This document shows, one piece after another, positions 17,224 to 26,157 of a stretch of DNA of 64,000 nt. The notes below the pieces were generated by a model. That model searched no databases and was not told the origin of the DNA. It saw nothing but the letters and a program-made list of their open reading frames with translations. Position 1 is the stretch's first letter. The number at the start of each line of letters is the position of its first letter. This DNA comes from JABDQW01 sp942492025. GTDB taxonomy: Bacteria > Pseudomonadota > Gammaproteobacteria > SZUA-229. The stretch is taken from assembly GCA_942492025.1 (NCBI GenBank), contig CALODJ010000001.1, positions 186,001 to 250,000 on the forward strand, in the 5' to 3' direction. The translations under genes and the position numbers were made by a program.

Positions 17224-17749
17224 TGTGGATGCGGTTCATACCGACATATCGCGGGCGATCATGCTCGGCGTGTCCGCTTTGCATCGGCCTGCGGCGCATC
17301 GTTTGAGGCCGTGTATTACCAACGACATCTTATCTGTGCTGAAGACGTAAGCGCTGAGTGGATGGGAATAACAGACTCACGAAATACCCGATGAAGCGAA
17401 GTCTGGTTTGCGAGATGTCGATGATTCGAAGTGCGCATCTGAACGCTCGGCGTAAGAGTAAGTGCACATAATCGATATTCAGAGCTATACTTGAGTAGAT
17501 ATTAGACATTTATCAGGCCATGCAGAATCATGGACATGACCCAGAGAGCTTGATAAGCATCAGACAGTAATGGCACTTACTTAAGCTGAAAATGCACTGT
17601 TTTACAGTAAATTCGTCATTGCGAGGTACGAAGCAATCTTACAGAACTCGCTACAGTAAGATTGCCACGTCGCTGTCGCTCCTCGCAATGACGCTACTCC
17701 AATCATTTTATGCTTAAGTAAGTGGCATTAGCATCAGACAGGATAAGTA
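17224..17749. other. Intergenic region with a MITE insertion
   Basis: This 526-nt gap contains the inverted-repeat element 17568-17730 flanked by 11-nt direct repeats. The stretch 17224-17556 has no recognised gene or repeat. Confidence 0.5.
17568..17730. mobile_element. 163-bp MITE with nested palindromes, flanked by 11-bp direct repeats
   Basis: Terminal inverted repeats TAATGGCACTTACTTAAGC (17568-17586) and GCTTAAGTAAGTGGCATTA (17712-17730) differ at one base. Inside lies the common 'CATTGCGAGG...CCTCGCAATG' palindromic repeat (17617-17692). Direct repeats GCATCAGACAG at 17557-17567 and 17731-17741 flank it and look like a target-site duplication. The element ends 20 nt before the ATG of the next gene (17750), between that gene and its ribosome region. 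Confidence 0.85.
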
Positions 17750-18220
17750 ATGGAAGTGTTTGCAATCAGTCCGGCTTCTGTACGACCACTTTGGTTTATC
17801 TGGCTTATCGCTGTGCTGCTGATTCTGATCTTGCTGGCGCTGGCCTACACGGCTTATTCATCCCGGCATTCCCGTGTCGAAGTCGAGAGTGATCGTATCA
17901 GGCTGGTCGGTGATTTCTGGGGACGGGAAATTCCGTTCACACTGCTCGATGTCTCTGCTGCGCGTATACTGGATCTCAACGGCCATTCACAATACATGCC
18001 TAAACGCCGCACCCTGGGGACCGGTCTACCCGGTTATGCAGCGGGCTGGTTCCGCTTGCACAATGGCGAGAAGGCACTGTTATACCTAACCTCACGTGAT
18101 AACGTTGTCTATGTGCCGTCGACTGAAGGATATTCTCTGTTGCTCAGTATCGAGGATGCCGAAAAGTTTATAGCAACATTAGCCCGCCTTTCTCACCAGG
18201 GTGTGAGAAAAGCGGGCTAG
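17750..18220 (+). CDS. Membrane-anchored bacterial PH-domain (bPH_5-like) protein
   Basis: The 156-residue product has one or two hydrophobic segments (about 12-36) and then a beta-rich domain (about 40-150). Its pattern (VEVESDRIRLVGDFWGREIP; RRTLGTGLPGYAAGWFRL; LYLTSRDNVVYVPST; LLLSIEDAEKFIATL) fits the bacterial PH fold of the bPH_5 type. The role is unknown; bPH proteins are often envelope or membrane-associated. The start is ATG 17750. The last ten codons and the TAG stop (18218-18220) lie inside a palindromic repeat, so the C-terminal residues SHQGVRKAG are probably not native. A MITE lies just upstream. Confidence 0.7.
   Translation: MEVFAISPASVRPLWFIWLIAVLLILILLALAYTAYSSRHSRVEVESDRIRLVGDFWGREIPFTLLDVSAARILDLNGHSQYMPKRRTLGTGLPGYAAGWFRLHNGEKALLYLTSRDNVVYVPSTEGYSLLLSIEDAEKFIATLARLSHQGVRKAG
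18181..18220. repeat. Short copy of the CCCGC-TTTCTCACCAGG palindrome at the end of the PH-domain gene
   Basis: Arms AGCCCGCCTTTCTCAC (18181-18196) and GTGAGAAAAGCGGGCT (18203-18218) are inverted with one mismatch. It supplies the last codons and stop of the PH-domain gene and could terminate its transcript. Confidence 0.75.
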
Positions 18221-18348
18221 CGCAAAGATTGATATTTTGGGCTACAAAACTATTGGCCCAATAGCGCAGCGTATCCGCAGAGCAGACCAGTTCTGCAATT
18301 ATTCAGTGGCTAGGAAAATAGATACCCACCATCCCTTGTTATGCTGCG

Positions 18349-18900
18349 TTACACGCAAGGCAGGATAAGTGAATCCGATCTTATCCTAGGGTATCTATAA
18401 CATGGTCTCGTTGAAGCACACGCCGTGTTCTGTGGCTCACTTTGCTGTTGTTGCGGTTCGGTAAAACGTAGAAATACGCCGAGCGCCATGAGAAGCAATG
18501 CGGTGCTCGTTATGATCGCAACCGGATAATACAGGTTGCCTGCCAGATCCAGTTGGCTGTATTTGATCACCATTATCAGGCCTTCCAGTACCAGGGCAAC
18601 ACAGACGATACTGACGAATCGTGGCAGCGTCCGTCGTAACACGATCGCAATATCATCGCTTTTGTGTTTGCCGCCGTATTCACGCTGTACAACCAGTCCA
18701 AGCTCGTAGGTCGCGAGGGAGATTACGGCCATGTTGATCGCTTTGAGTAGTCCTTCGATCAGGCTGATATCACCGAGTATGGACTGATATAAGCCTTGAA
18801 TTGCAATGCCTGAAAGTGCAATGGCGAGTGTGAAAAAGATAAGCATAAAACTGCTTACCATGATTAGTTGATATTTATCAATGGTTCTGTTTGTTATCAC
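18349..18900 (-). CDS. Four-helix integral membrane protein, unknown function
   Basis: The 183-residue product begins at GTG 18900, preceded on the minus strand by a good AAGGA seven bases away; an internal ATG at 18858 would be the alternative. Four hydrophobic helices lie at about 12-36, 46-66, 92-112 and 123-145. The C-terminal tail from about residue 148 on is polar and glutamine-rich. No domain was recognised, although small four-helix proteins annotated as 'general glycosylation pathway protein' look similar. A perfect TTGAT-N4-ATCAA sequence lies inside the first codons (18868-18881), most likely by chance. Confidence 0.55.
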   Translation of the reverse strand: MITNRTIDKYQLIMVSSFMLIFFTLAIALSGIAIQGLYQSILGDISLIEGLLKAINMAVISLATYELGLVVQREYGGKHKSDDIAIVLRRTLPRFVSIVCVALVLEGLIMVIKYSQLDLAGNLYYPVAIITSTALLLMALGVFLRFTEPQQQQSEPQNTACASTRPCYRYPRIRSDSLILPCV

Positions 18901-19169
18901 AAGGTCATCCTTATGTCGGGTTGGGGGTCAGTTATAAGTCATGTTTTTTATCTCATTTATTGTTTATATTACTGACAGGTTATATGTGTCGTGCGTAGCA
19001 GGCGAGGGTGTTTGCTGTCATACTTTTGTAACAAGCCTGTTGGTGCTTTTTCATCATAACCTCAGGCTAAGAAGTTTTAGCGCCAAAAAAGTTCCGTATA
19101 TAAAATAATGTGATCGTCTCTTGCGGCAGCGTAGAGCGTTGGTCGTTCACTGGATTAACAGGTAAGCAC

Positions 19170-19565
19170 ATGAAAATAAAATCATTATCAGCAGCATTTA
19201 CCACAAACAAGGTTGCGGAGAGCAGGGATTTTTATGTCAAGTATTTTGATGCTCACGTTACCTTCGATTGTGGCTGGTACGTCAATCTCGCGTTTGGCAG
19301 CGAATGCGCTACGCTCCAGTTTATGTCGCCGCAACAACCAGAGCATCAGCTCAGCAGCGGTGCCGGGCTTTTGTTCAATTTTGCGGTGGAAGATGTTGAT
19401 GATGAGTATAGAAAACTGAACGAGGCAGGGTTGGCCGTCGTTGTTCCACTCGAGGATCACCCGTGGGGCGACCGGGGTTTCGCGATCCAGGATCCGAATG
19501 GTATCAGCCTCTACATCTATTCTGAACGTGAACCGGCTGATGAGTTCAAGTCCTATTTCAAGTGA
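19170..19565 (+). CDS. VOC (glyoxalase/bleomycin-resistance fold) family protein
   Basis: The 131-residue cytoplasmic product starts at ATG 19170 (MKIKSLSAAFTTNKV). It shows the paired beta-alpha-beta-beta-beta modules of the vicinal oxygen chelate fold: AAFTTNKVAESRDFYVKYFD, then the strand YVNLAFGSECATLQFM, then 'LLFNFAVEDVDDEYRKLNEAG', and finally DHPWGDRGFAIQDPNGISLYIYSE. The last motif is typical of VOC proteins, with the glutamate/aspartate position that often binds metal. The substrate cannot be predicted. It precedes the sucrose synthase gene by 175 nt on the same strand, but nothing shows that they are co-transcribed. Confidence 0.85.
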   Translation: MKIKSLSAAFTTNKVAESRDFYVKYFDAHVTFDCGWYVNLAFGSECATLQFMSPQQPEHQLSSGAGLLFNFAVEDVDDEYRKLNEAGLAVVVPLEDHPWGDRGFAIQDPNGISLYIYSEREPADEFKSYFK

Positions 19566-19740
19566 CAGCCAGAACATCCTTTAGTAGAAAGAGACAATGA
19601 CTGAGGACTGATCAACAATCAACCTGCCTGAACCCTTGTCCCAATCTCCATATGTATTTCAGAAATTTCTATATTTGTCGTATTCTCACCGACTCTGATT
19701 ATATTGACTAAAATTAGATGACCGCCTGCTTTAAGGTGTC

Positions 19741-22188
19741 ATGCAGCCACAGTTGGAGCCTGAAATGTCGATACGTCTCGCGGCCGATCCGGTCGAGTGT
19801 CTTACAACTTTTCTACGGGAACACCCAGCAGATGCCCACAGGCTGATGCATCAGTTCATGGCGCTTGGCCGGACGTTGCTGTTACGCAGTGATCTGCTCG
19901 ATGCGTACAAGTTAGTTTGCACCGGGGCCGACGACCAACAGCCGGCACTGTCATCTATCGGCGGCTGCTTCCAGGTCTGCCAGGAGGCGGTGATCAACCA
20001 CGCCTGGATCATATTTGCATTTCGCCGCCGTGTTTCACGCTGGAGCTACCTGCGTGTCCATGTTGAAACCATGGCTGTCGAGCAGGTGCCAGTAAGCGAG
20101 TTTCTCCATTTCAAGGAACACCTCACCGCACACCAGTCCGAAGACGCTTTTATGCTGGAAATCGACCTCGCGCCCTTCGATCGGGAGTTTTACAAGCTGC
20201 ACGAGCCGGATTCCATTGGGCGGGGGGTTGAGTTTCTCAATCGCCGTCTCTCCAGTCACCTGTTTGAAGAGATGGGTAAAAAGGCCGAGCACGTGCTGGA
20301 GTTCCTCAGCGTTCACCGCTATCGAAACCAGCAACTCATGCTGAATGAGAACATCACCGATCTGCAGGCACTGCGTGATGCGCTGCGTGTTGCCATGGAG
20401 CTTTTGAGTGAGCTGCCCATGTCTATGCCGTGGGACGAGACGGTACACGATCTTCGTTCGCTGGGTTTCGAGCCTGGCTGGGGACGTGATGTGGAGCGCA
20501 CGCGTGAGACCATGCGCCTGTTACTCGAGATACTCGAAGCCCCGTCGCCGGATAATCTCGAGGCCTTCCTCGGGCGTGTACCGATGATCTTCTCATTGGC
20601 GATCCTTTCTCCCCACGGTTTCTTTGGCCAGTCGAATGTGCTTGGTCGACCCGACACCGGTGGTCAGGTGGTCTATATACTCGACCAGGTACGCGCCCTG
20701 GAACAGGAGATGTACGACCGGCTGTATGCGCAGGGGCTGGACATCAGTCCGCAAATCATGGTGATCACGCGATTGATTCCTGAGGCCGACGGTACCACCT
20801 GTGACCAGCGTCTCGAGCACATTGCCGGTACCCGTAACGCCCGCATTCTCCGCGTACCCTTCCATAGTGCTTCGGGTGAGATCATACGTCCGTGGATTTC
20901 GCGTTTCGAGATCTGGCCATATCTGGAGCGCTTCGCCAACGATGCCGAGCGTGAGTTGCTGGCGGAAATCGGAGGACGGCCGGACCTGATCATCGGCAAT
21001 TACTCCGATGGCAACCTGGTGGCATCATTGATGTCACGGCGTTTGGGTGTGACCCAATGCAATATCGCCCACGCGCTGGAAAAAACCAAGTACCTCTACT
21101 CGGATCTTTTCTGGAAAGAAAACGAGCCCCAGTACCATTTCTCCTGCCAGTTCACCGCTGACCTGATTGCGATGAACACAGCGGATTTTATCATCACCAG
21201 CACCTACCAGGAGATTGCCGGCACCCGGGACAACCTCGGCCAGTACGAAAGCTACGTCAGTTTCACGATGCCGGGTTTGTATCGGGTGTTGCAGGGCATC
21301 GATGTCTATGATCCAAAGTTCAACATCGTTTCACCGGGTGCTGATCCTGATGTGTATTTTCCCTACACCGAGTCGGATCGTCGCTTCAAGCATTTGCACG
21401 ACGAGATAGAGACACTGATCTACGGGGATAACGCGGAGACACCGAGTCGGGGTGTATTGACTGACCGGGACAAGCCACTCATATTTACCCTGGCCCGCAT
21501 GGACAGGATCAAGAACGTCACCGGACTGGTGGAGTGGTACGGTCGAGATCAGACACTGCGTGACGAGGCGAACCTGCTGATCGCTTCCGGGCACATCGAT
21601 CCTGCGGATTCTGCAGATGAAGAGGAGCGCAGCCAGATTAAACGCATGCACGAACTGATGGACGAGTATGCGCTTGACGGGCAGGTGCGCTGGCTGGAAC
21701 GACAGGTTGACAAAGAACGCAACAGTGAGATCTATCGTTACGTTGCTGACCGGCGCGGCATCTTCGTTCAGCCTGCGTTGTTCGAAGCCTTCGGTTTGAC
21801 GGTCATAGAGGCTATGGGCTGTGGCTTGCCCACGTTTGCGACTTGCTACGGTGGTCCAGCCGAGATCATCGAAGATGGCAAGTCGGGTTTCCACATCGAT
21901 CCCAACCACGGCGATCTGGCAGCGCAACGCATCGCCAAATTTCTTGAACTCTGCCGGGAGGAGGCGTATCACTGGGAACATGTTTCCCAGGGTGGCCTTG
22001 AACGGGTCGGTGCACGCTACACCTGGCGACTCTATGCTGAGAGAATGATGACCCTGTCCCGAGTATACGGGTTCTGGAAGCACGTCAATGGCCTCAAGCG
22101 CACAGAAACGCGCCAACATCTGGATATGTTTTATGCACTGCAGTTTCGTCCACTGGCATCAGCTCTGGAACAGGATGACGCGCCGTAA
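19741..22188 (+). CDS. Sucrose synthase (GT4 family)
   Basis: The 815-residue product catalyses the reversible reaction sucrose + NDP = NDP-glucose + fructose. It has full plant-like architecture: an N-terminal cellular-targeting/EPBD-like region (about 1-265), then the GT-B catalytic lobes. Landmarks are ILSPHGFFGQSNVLGRPDTG with DTGGQ at 305-309, VYILDQVRALE, the RVPF strand, NYSDGNLVASLM, HALEKTKYLYSDLFW and the C-terminal lobe's ARMDRIKNVTGLVEWYG. The donor-site E-x7-E is E682 and E690 in ALFEAFGLTVIEAMG. Stand-alone sucrose synthases are known in some nitrifying, acidophilic and cyanobacterial species. No sucrose-phosphate synthase, phosphatase or glgC is adjacent. The start is ATG 19741, with AAGG just before it. 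Confidence 0.93.
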   Translation: MQPQLEPEMSIRLAADPVECLTTFLREHPADAHRLMHQFMALGRTLLLRSDLLDAYKLVCTGADDQQPALSSIGGCFQVCQEAVINHAWIIFAFRRRVSRWSYLRVHVETMAVEQVPVSEFLHFKEHLTAHQSEDAFMLEIDLAPFDREFYKLHEPDSIGRGVEFLNRRLSSHLFEEMGKKAEHVLEFLSVHRYRNQQLMLNENITDLQALRDALRVAMELLSELPMSMPWDETVHDLRSLGFEPGWGRDVERTRETMRLLLEILEAPSPDNLEAFLGRVPMIFSLAILSPHGFFGQSNVLGRPDTGGQVVYILDQVRALEQEMYDRLYAQGLDISPQIMVITRLIPEADGTTCDQRLEHIAGTRNARILRVPFHSASGEIIRPWISRFEIWPYLERFANDAERELLAEIGGRPDLIIGNYSDGNLVASLMSRRLGVTQCNIAHALEKTKYLYSDLFWKENEPQYHFSCQFTADLIAMNTADFIITSTYQEIAGTRDNLGQYESYVSFTMPGLYRVLQGIDVYDPKFNIVSPGADPDVYFPYTESDRRFKHLHDEIETLIYGDNAETPSRGVLTDRDKPLIFTLARMDRIKNVTGLVEWYGRDQTLRDEANLLIASGHIDPADSADEEERSQIKRMHELMDEYALDGQVRWLERQVDKERNSEIYRYVADRRGIFVQPALFEAFGLTVIEAMGCGLPTFATCYGGPAEIIEDGKSGFHIDPNHGDLAAQRIAKFLELCREEAYHWEHVSQGGLERVGARYTWRLYAERMMTLSRVYGFWKHVNGLKRTETRQHLDMFYALQFRPLASALEQDDAP

Positions 22189-22211
22189 GTGTTTCACCTG
22201 ATGAGGTTTCT

Positions 22212-22372
22212 CTAGCCCGCATTTCTCACCAGGCGGCGTTGAATACTGATAAGGCACTAATCCATTTAAGAGTATCCAGATGATCAGAAATACAGTGTGT
22301 TATACAAGTATGCCTATCACGGTTCAGGCTGGTCTTCGTGTGCTCCCGTGATCCTGGTGAGAAATGCAGCCC
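22212..22372. mobile_element. MITE-like element, 161 bp, deleted copy of the CCCGCATTTCTCACCAGG family
   Basis: The left end is CTAGCCCGCATTTCTCACC (22212 onward); the right end CCTGGTGAGAAATGC (22353-22367) has lost its last bases. Interior blocks match the 249-bp copy at 16378, but the 85-nt hairpin segment between CTTCGTG and TGCTCCCGTGATCC is absent exactly. It sits 23 nt after the sucrose synthase stop. Confidence 0.8.
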
Positions 22373-22373
22373 C

Positions 22374-22397
22374 GCTATTGCACGAAGGATTTGGATA
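22374..22397. repeat. Partial copy of the TTGCACGAAGG element end
   Basis: TTGCACGAAGGATTTGGAT matches the inward-reading right end of the 9051-9229 element (TTGCACGAAGGATTCGGAT) at 18 of 19 positions. It directly abuts the MITE at 22212-22372, suggesting nested or composite insertions. Confidence 0.55.
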
Positions 22398-22476
22398 GTT
22401 TGGGGCTATCTGGCTACGCAGTTTGGGTGATCGCCCTGGCTTTGGCCGTAAGCTCCAGTAAAATACGGTGACAGGC

Positions 22477-22935
22477 ATGATGACAGACAGACACTCACAA
22501 TGGATTTTATATCTCGCTTATATGCTTTTTGCTGCCAGCATGGTTTTGCCAACGCTATCCGTCGACCTTGGCGAAAATGGTGGCCCTGTTCAACAGGGAT
22601 ATAAAGTATTTACCGGCGGTCCTGTGGCCGCTATTGGTATTATTATGGAACCCGGTGGCGAACAACACACGCGCGACCTGGGTATTTACTATCTGATCAC
22701 CTGGTTTGCCAATCTGGCGCTGTTACTGCCCTTTCTTACCGTCTTACCCCGGTCTTTACGGCTTTTTTTTGCTGGCGTTTTCAGTCTCCTGGCCTGGTCA
22801 GTGATCGGCTGTTTCCTGATGATTCCCGACAATTTGATACGTGAGGTCGATGTTGGCTACTATCTGTGGGCTGGTTCCATTACACTGGCTGCGTTATATG
22901 TGAGTGTAAGTGCTCCCAAACATGCACACCAATAG
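22477..22935 (+). CDS. Four-helix membrane protein, unknown function
   Basis: The 152-residue product has hydrophobic segments near 8-27, 72-90, 97-117 and 122-143. Between the first and second lies a glycine-rich, likely extracytoplasmic loop (VQQGYKVFTGGP). A GTG at 22468, in frame three codons earlier, is an alternative start. No domain was recognised. It lies between the sucrose synthase MITE and a small zinc-ribbon gene; the two may be co-transcribed, since the spacing is about 100 nt. Confidence 0.55.
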   Translation: MMTDRHSQWILYLAYMLFAASMVLPTLSVDLGENGGPVQQGYKVFTGGPVAAIGIIMEPGGEQHTRDLGIYYLITWFANLALLLPFLTVLPRSLRLFFAGVFSLLAWSVIGCFLMIPDNLIREVDVGYYLWAGSITLAALYVSVSAPKHAHQ

Positions 22936-23038
22936 GGAAGGCTCACAGCATCATCTCAGTCTGGTCTTCCAGGCTATTGCCGGGCCGCGACGGCGATGTA
23001 TCATGTGTCACGCTTCTTTAATAACACAATGATTGATT

Positions 23039-23275
23039 ATGCGTGTACCGATAAACTTGAAATTTTCCCATAAATGTCAAAGGTGTGGCCTGCGTTATCC
23101 ACGAGAGGAAACAAGCTGTCCTCATTGTACGGGGCTTACTGACGACCAGGTCTTGAAAATCAGGGCGCGGCATCGGCGTGAGCTCGCCGGTAACGATGAC
23201 CTGGGGCGGCTGTTGTTCTACGCTGCTGGTTTGCTGGTCGTTGCGATGGTGATATTCTTTTTGAACCGAAGCTGA
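23039..23275 (+). CDS. Small zinc-ribbon protein with a C-terminal membrane anchor
   Basis: The 78-residue product has a four-cysteine zinc ribbon, CQRCGLRYPREETSCPHC (C13, C16, C27, C30), then a basic stretch and one transmembrane helix (about 57-75). The ATG at 23039 is chosen over a TTG two codons earlier. Zinc-ribbon plus helix proteins of this size are common and functionally unassigned. It faces the cytoplasm by charge, anchored in the inner membrane. Confidence 0.7.
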   Translation: MRVPINLKFSHKCQRCGLRYPREETSCPHCTGLTDDQVLKIRARHRRELAGNDDLGRLLFYAAGLLVVAMVIFFLNRS

Positions 23276-23463
23276 TAATTATATCTTCTCAACGTCAAGT
23301 TTACACACGAATGTCACATGATACACCTGGCCCCGCTGTTATCCCTTGTTCTTGAGAGATACACACAACTGCGGCGGTGGTTATGTTAGAAGTAACGTCT
23401 TTAATGGTGAATGGTTATACTGTCTAACCCGGATAAAAATGTGCTGAATCCACAACAGTCGTC

Positions 23464-25329
23464 ATGACAACTGACCAGCTATTGATTTTCGCGGTCCTGG
23501 GGGCGATTATGGCCATGTTTCTGTGGGGTCGATGGCGTCACGATCTGGTCGCGATGGGCGCCTTGCTGGTCTGTGTGCTGACCGGTCTGGTGCCTGGCAG
23601 TGAGGCCTTTTCCGGGTTTGGTCATCCGGCGGTCATAACGGTCGCCTGTGTGCTCGTGCTGGGGCATGGTCTGCAGATTTCAGGTGCGGTCGATGTGCTG
23701 GCCAGGCGATTACTGCCTGCATCGGCGGGGCCGTCTCTCAGTATACTGGCGCTGATTGCGCTGGCTGCACTACTGTCAGCTTTCATGAATAATGTGGGTG
23801 CGCTGGCATTGTTGATGCCGGTTGCGATACAAATGGCGGCCAAACAGGAGCTTCCTCCCGGCAAAGTGCTGATGCCGCTGGCATTTGGCTCGATCCTGGG
23901 CGGTATGACCACACTCATCGGCACACCCCCCAACTTGATTGTGTCAGAATTCCGCGCCAGTACAGCAATGGGCGTCTTTCATATGTTTGACTTTACCCCT
24001 GTGGGCCTCTCGGTGGCGTTGGTCGGTGTTGTCTTTGTCGGGCTGGTAGGCTGGCATCTGGTACCCAGGCGAGAAAGGACCGATACGAGCGGCTTCGATA
24101 GCGGGGCTTACCTCAGTGAAGTTCGCATCATTGCCGGCAGCAAGGCAGTGGATAAGCCATTACGCGACGCAGAGCAAATGCTGGATGAAGCCGATGCCCA
24201 GATCGTCGGTATGATCCGCCAGGGCGTGCGTATCCCAGCGCCGAATCCGTGGCGCGTCCTCAGGGAAGGCGATATTCTGGTTGTCGAAGTTGAGCCGGAA
24301 TCGCTGGGTAAAGCCCTCACCAGCCTGGGTCTCAAGCTCGTAGAGGACGTGCCTGCAGTAGAAGACGATGAAAATGATGAGGAAAAGGCCGATGCGACGC
24401 AACACAGCAGCACGGGGTCGCAGGGCATGATTGCCGAGTCAGAGGAAGATGACAAAAATAAACCCCGGCAGAGCGAGGTCATCATCCAGGAGCTGGTGGT
24501 GATGCCGAATGCGATGTTGCTTGGGCGCTCGGCCAGGGCGATCGATCTGCGTAGCCGATACGGCATCAACCTGCTGGCGATATCACGTCAGGGGCGTCGT
24601 TCTATCCGTCGCCTGCGTTCTACACCGATAGAGGCGGGCGATGTCCTGCTGATGCAGGGGACGCCCGAGGCACTTTCCGGTTTTAGCGCGATCTTTGGCT
24701 GTTTGCCGCTGGCACCGCGCGACATTCGGGTGCCAAAAAAGGGGCAGGCACTCACCGCAGCACTGGTCATGACTGTGGCGGTATGTGCTGCTGCCTTTGG
24801 AATTTTCCCTGTGGCCATTCTGTTTGCGATTGCGGTGGCTGCCTATGTCCTGTTAAAAATCGTACCACTGCGTTCGGTTTACACGGTAATCGACTGGCCC
24901 GTCATTGTGCTGCTGGCAGCGATGTTGCCCGTTGCGGATGCGGTCGCCACGACCGGCGCCGCCGATATGATCGCCCGATTCATGCTGGACACCGTTACCC
25001 AGGGGCATGCCATTGTTGGTTTGATTACGCTAATGGTCGTCACCATGTTCCTGTCTGACCTGGTGAACAATGCGGCCACCGCGGCAGTGATGTGCCCAAT
25101 CGCCATCAGCAGCGCTGCACAACTCGGCGTCAATGCCGATGCTTTTCTGATGGCCATTGCAGTCGGCGCCTCGTGTGCGTTTCTGACACCGATTGGTCAT
25201 CAGAATAACACCCTGATTCTCGGGCCGGGTGGATTCCGTTTTGGTGATTACTGGCGTCTGGGCCTGGTGATTGAGATCATCGTGGTGTGCGTGAGTATAC
25301 CGGTGATACTGTGGGTGTGGCCGCTATGA
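23464..25329 (+). CDS. SLC13-type anion permease with two TrkA-C domains
   Basis: The 621-residue product is an inner-membrane secondary transporter of the SLC13/DASS type. Two multi-helix halves (about 1-200 and 420-620) flank a soluble middle region. Each half carries the repeated 'NN' signature: SAFMNNVGALALLMP near 106-121 and LSDLVNNAATAAVMCP near 532-547. GGMTTLIGTPPNLIVSEF is the classical SLC13 loop, and 'TPIGHQNNTLILGPGGFRF' lies near the C-terminus. The middle holds two TrkA-C-like modules (about 210-295 and 340-425), separated by an acidic, low-complexity linker (DEEKADATQHSST). Substrate is probably sulfate or a dicarboxylate; it cannot be fixed from sequence. Confidence 0.88.
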   Translation: MTTDQLLIFAVLGAIMAMFLWGRWRHDLVAMGALLVCVLTGLVPGSEAFSGFGHPAVITVACVLVLGHGLQISGAVDVLARRLLPASAGPSLSILALIALAALLSAFMNNVGALALLMPVAIQMAAKQELPPGKVLMPLAFGSILGGMTTLIGTPPNLIVSEFRASTAMGVFHMFDFTPVGLSVALVGVVFVGLVGWHLVPRRERTDTSGFDSGAYLSEVRIIAGSKAVDKPLRDAEQMLDEADAQIVGMIRQGVRIPAPNPWRVLREGDILVVEVEPESLGKALTSLGLKLVEDVPAVEDDENDEEKADATQHSSTGSQGMIAESEEDDKNKPRQSEVIIQELVVMPNAMLLGRSARAIDLRSRYGINLLAISRQGRRSIRRLRSTPIEAGDVLLMQGTPEALSGFSAIFGCLPLAPRDIRVPKKGQALTAALVMTVAVCAAAFGIFPVAILFAIAVAAYVLLKIVPLRSVYTVIDWPVIVLLAAMLPVADAVATTGAADMIARFMLDTVTQGHAIVGLITLMVVTMFLSDLVNNAATAAVMCPIAISSAAQLGVNADAFLMAIAVGASCAFLTPIGHQNNTLILGPGGFRFGDYWRLGLVIEIIVVCVSIPVILWVWPL

Positions 25330-25466
25330 TACAGGATGAAGCGGCGATCAGGTCGATGCATGTGAGCACGCATGTGATGAGATTCTGTAATTTAGACAAG
25401 AGTACATTCTGGCTGGTACGCACTACTTTACCCCTGCTGGGAAAGGTGGGATAGCGTTTACTGTAT

Positions 25467-26093
25467 ATGCAAACGAGTATTTCAGTAAACAGCATACTGG
25501 GCTTGTTCACTGCGATGGTGGTACTGTCTTTTGTACCCGGTGTTAGCGTATTGGCCGTGTCAGCAAGATCTGCCGCATCCGGATTCATTCAGGGTGTTTT
25601 CACAACGTTAGGAATAGTGCTTGGCGACGCTGTCTATATCGTACTGGCAATCTACGGTTTATCGATCATCGCCGATTTGATGGGTAGCCATTTTTTCCTG
25701 GTCAAGTACCTTGGTGGTGTCTATCTGCTCGGCTTGGGAGTCAAACACTGGATATCAGTAACTCATGAACACCGGCTCGATAAGAACAGGGAGTCCTCAT
25801 TGCTGTCGAGCTTTTTAACAGGGCTGTTGATTACCTTGAGTGATCAGAAAGCAATATTTTTCTATCTGGGCTTTTTCCCGGCATTTATCGATCTATCGTC
25901 GGCAACATTCGCTGATACAGTCATAATAGTCACAGTTGCAACCGTCGCTGTAGGTGGTGTTAAACTGGTTTACGCATTCGTTGCGGCAACAACCGGCTCT
26001 ATTCTGAATAGCGCCAGCGCAAAAAAAGCGATAAACATGACCGCTGGCAGTATTTTAGTTTGCGTGGGTGTTTTTCTGCTTGCTACGGCTTGA
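25467..26093 (+). CDS. LysE-family amino-acid exporter
   Basis: The 208-residue product has about six hydrophobic helices and the LysE/RhtB pattern: an N-terminal FVPGVSVLAVSARSAASGF block, then GIVLGDAVYIVLAIYGL, then 'VKYLGGVYLLGLGVKHW'. This is followed by a variable loop and FLTGLLITLSDQKAIFFYLGFFP. Members export amino acids or homoserine lactones with proton exchange. The substrate is not predictable. The start is ATG 25467. The gene stands between the SLC13 permease and a conserved hypothetical gene, all on the same strand with gaps of more than 60 nt. Confidence 0.88.
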   Translation: MQTSISVNSILGLFTAMVVLSFVPGVSVLAVSARSAASGFIQGVFTTLGIVLGDAVYIVLAIYGLSIIADLMGSHFFLVKYLGGVYLLGLGVKHWISVTHEHRLDKNRESSLLSSFLTGLLITLSDQKAIFFYLGFFPAFIDLSSATFADTVIIVTVATVAVGGVKLVYAFVAATTGSILNSASAKKAINMTAGSILVCVGVFLLATA

Positions 26094-26157
26094 TCCTTAC
26101 GTGCTAACCGATGACTATTGTTCGCTGGCACTGCCGATAAAATAAAGGAGTAAACCG

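Noticed and set aside
18868..18881. Perfect TTGAT-N4-ATCAA sequence
   Set aside because: It lies within the first codons of a minus-strand membrane-protein gene, downstream of the start codon, so it is unlikely to be an operator there.
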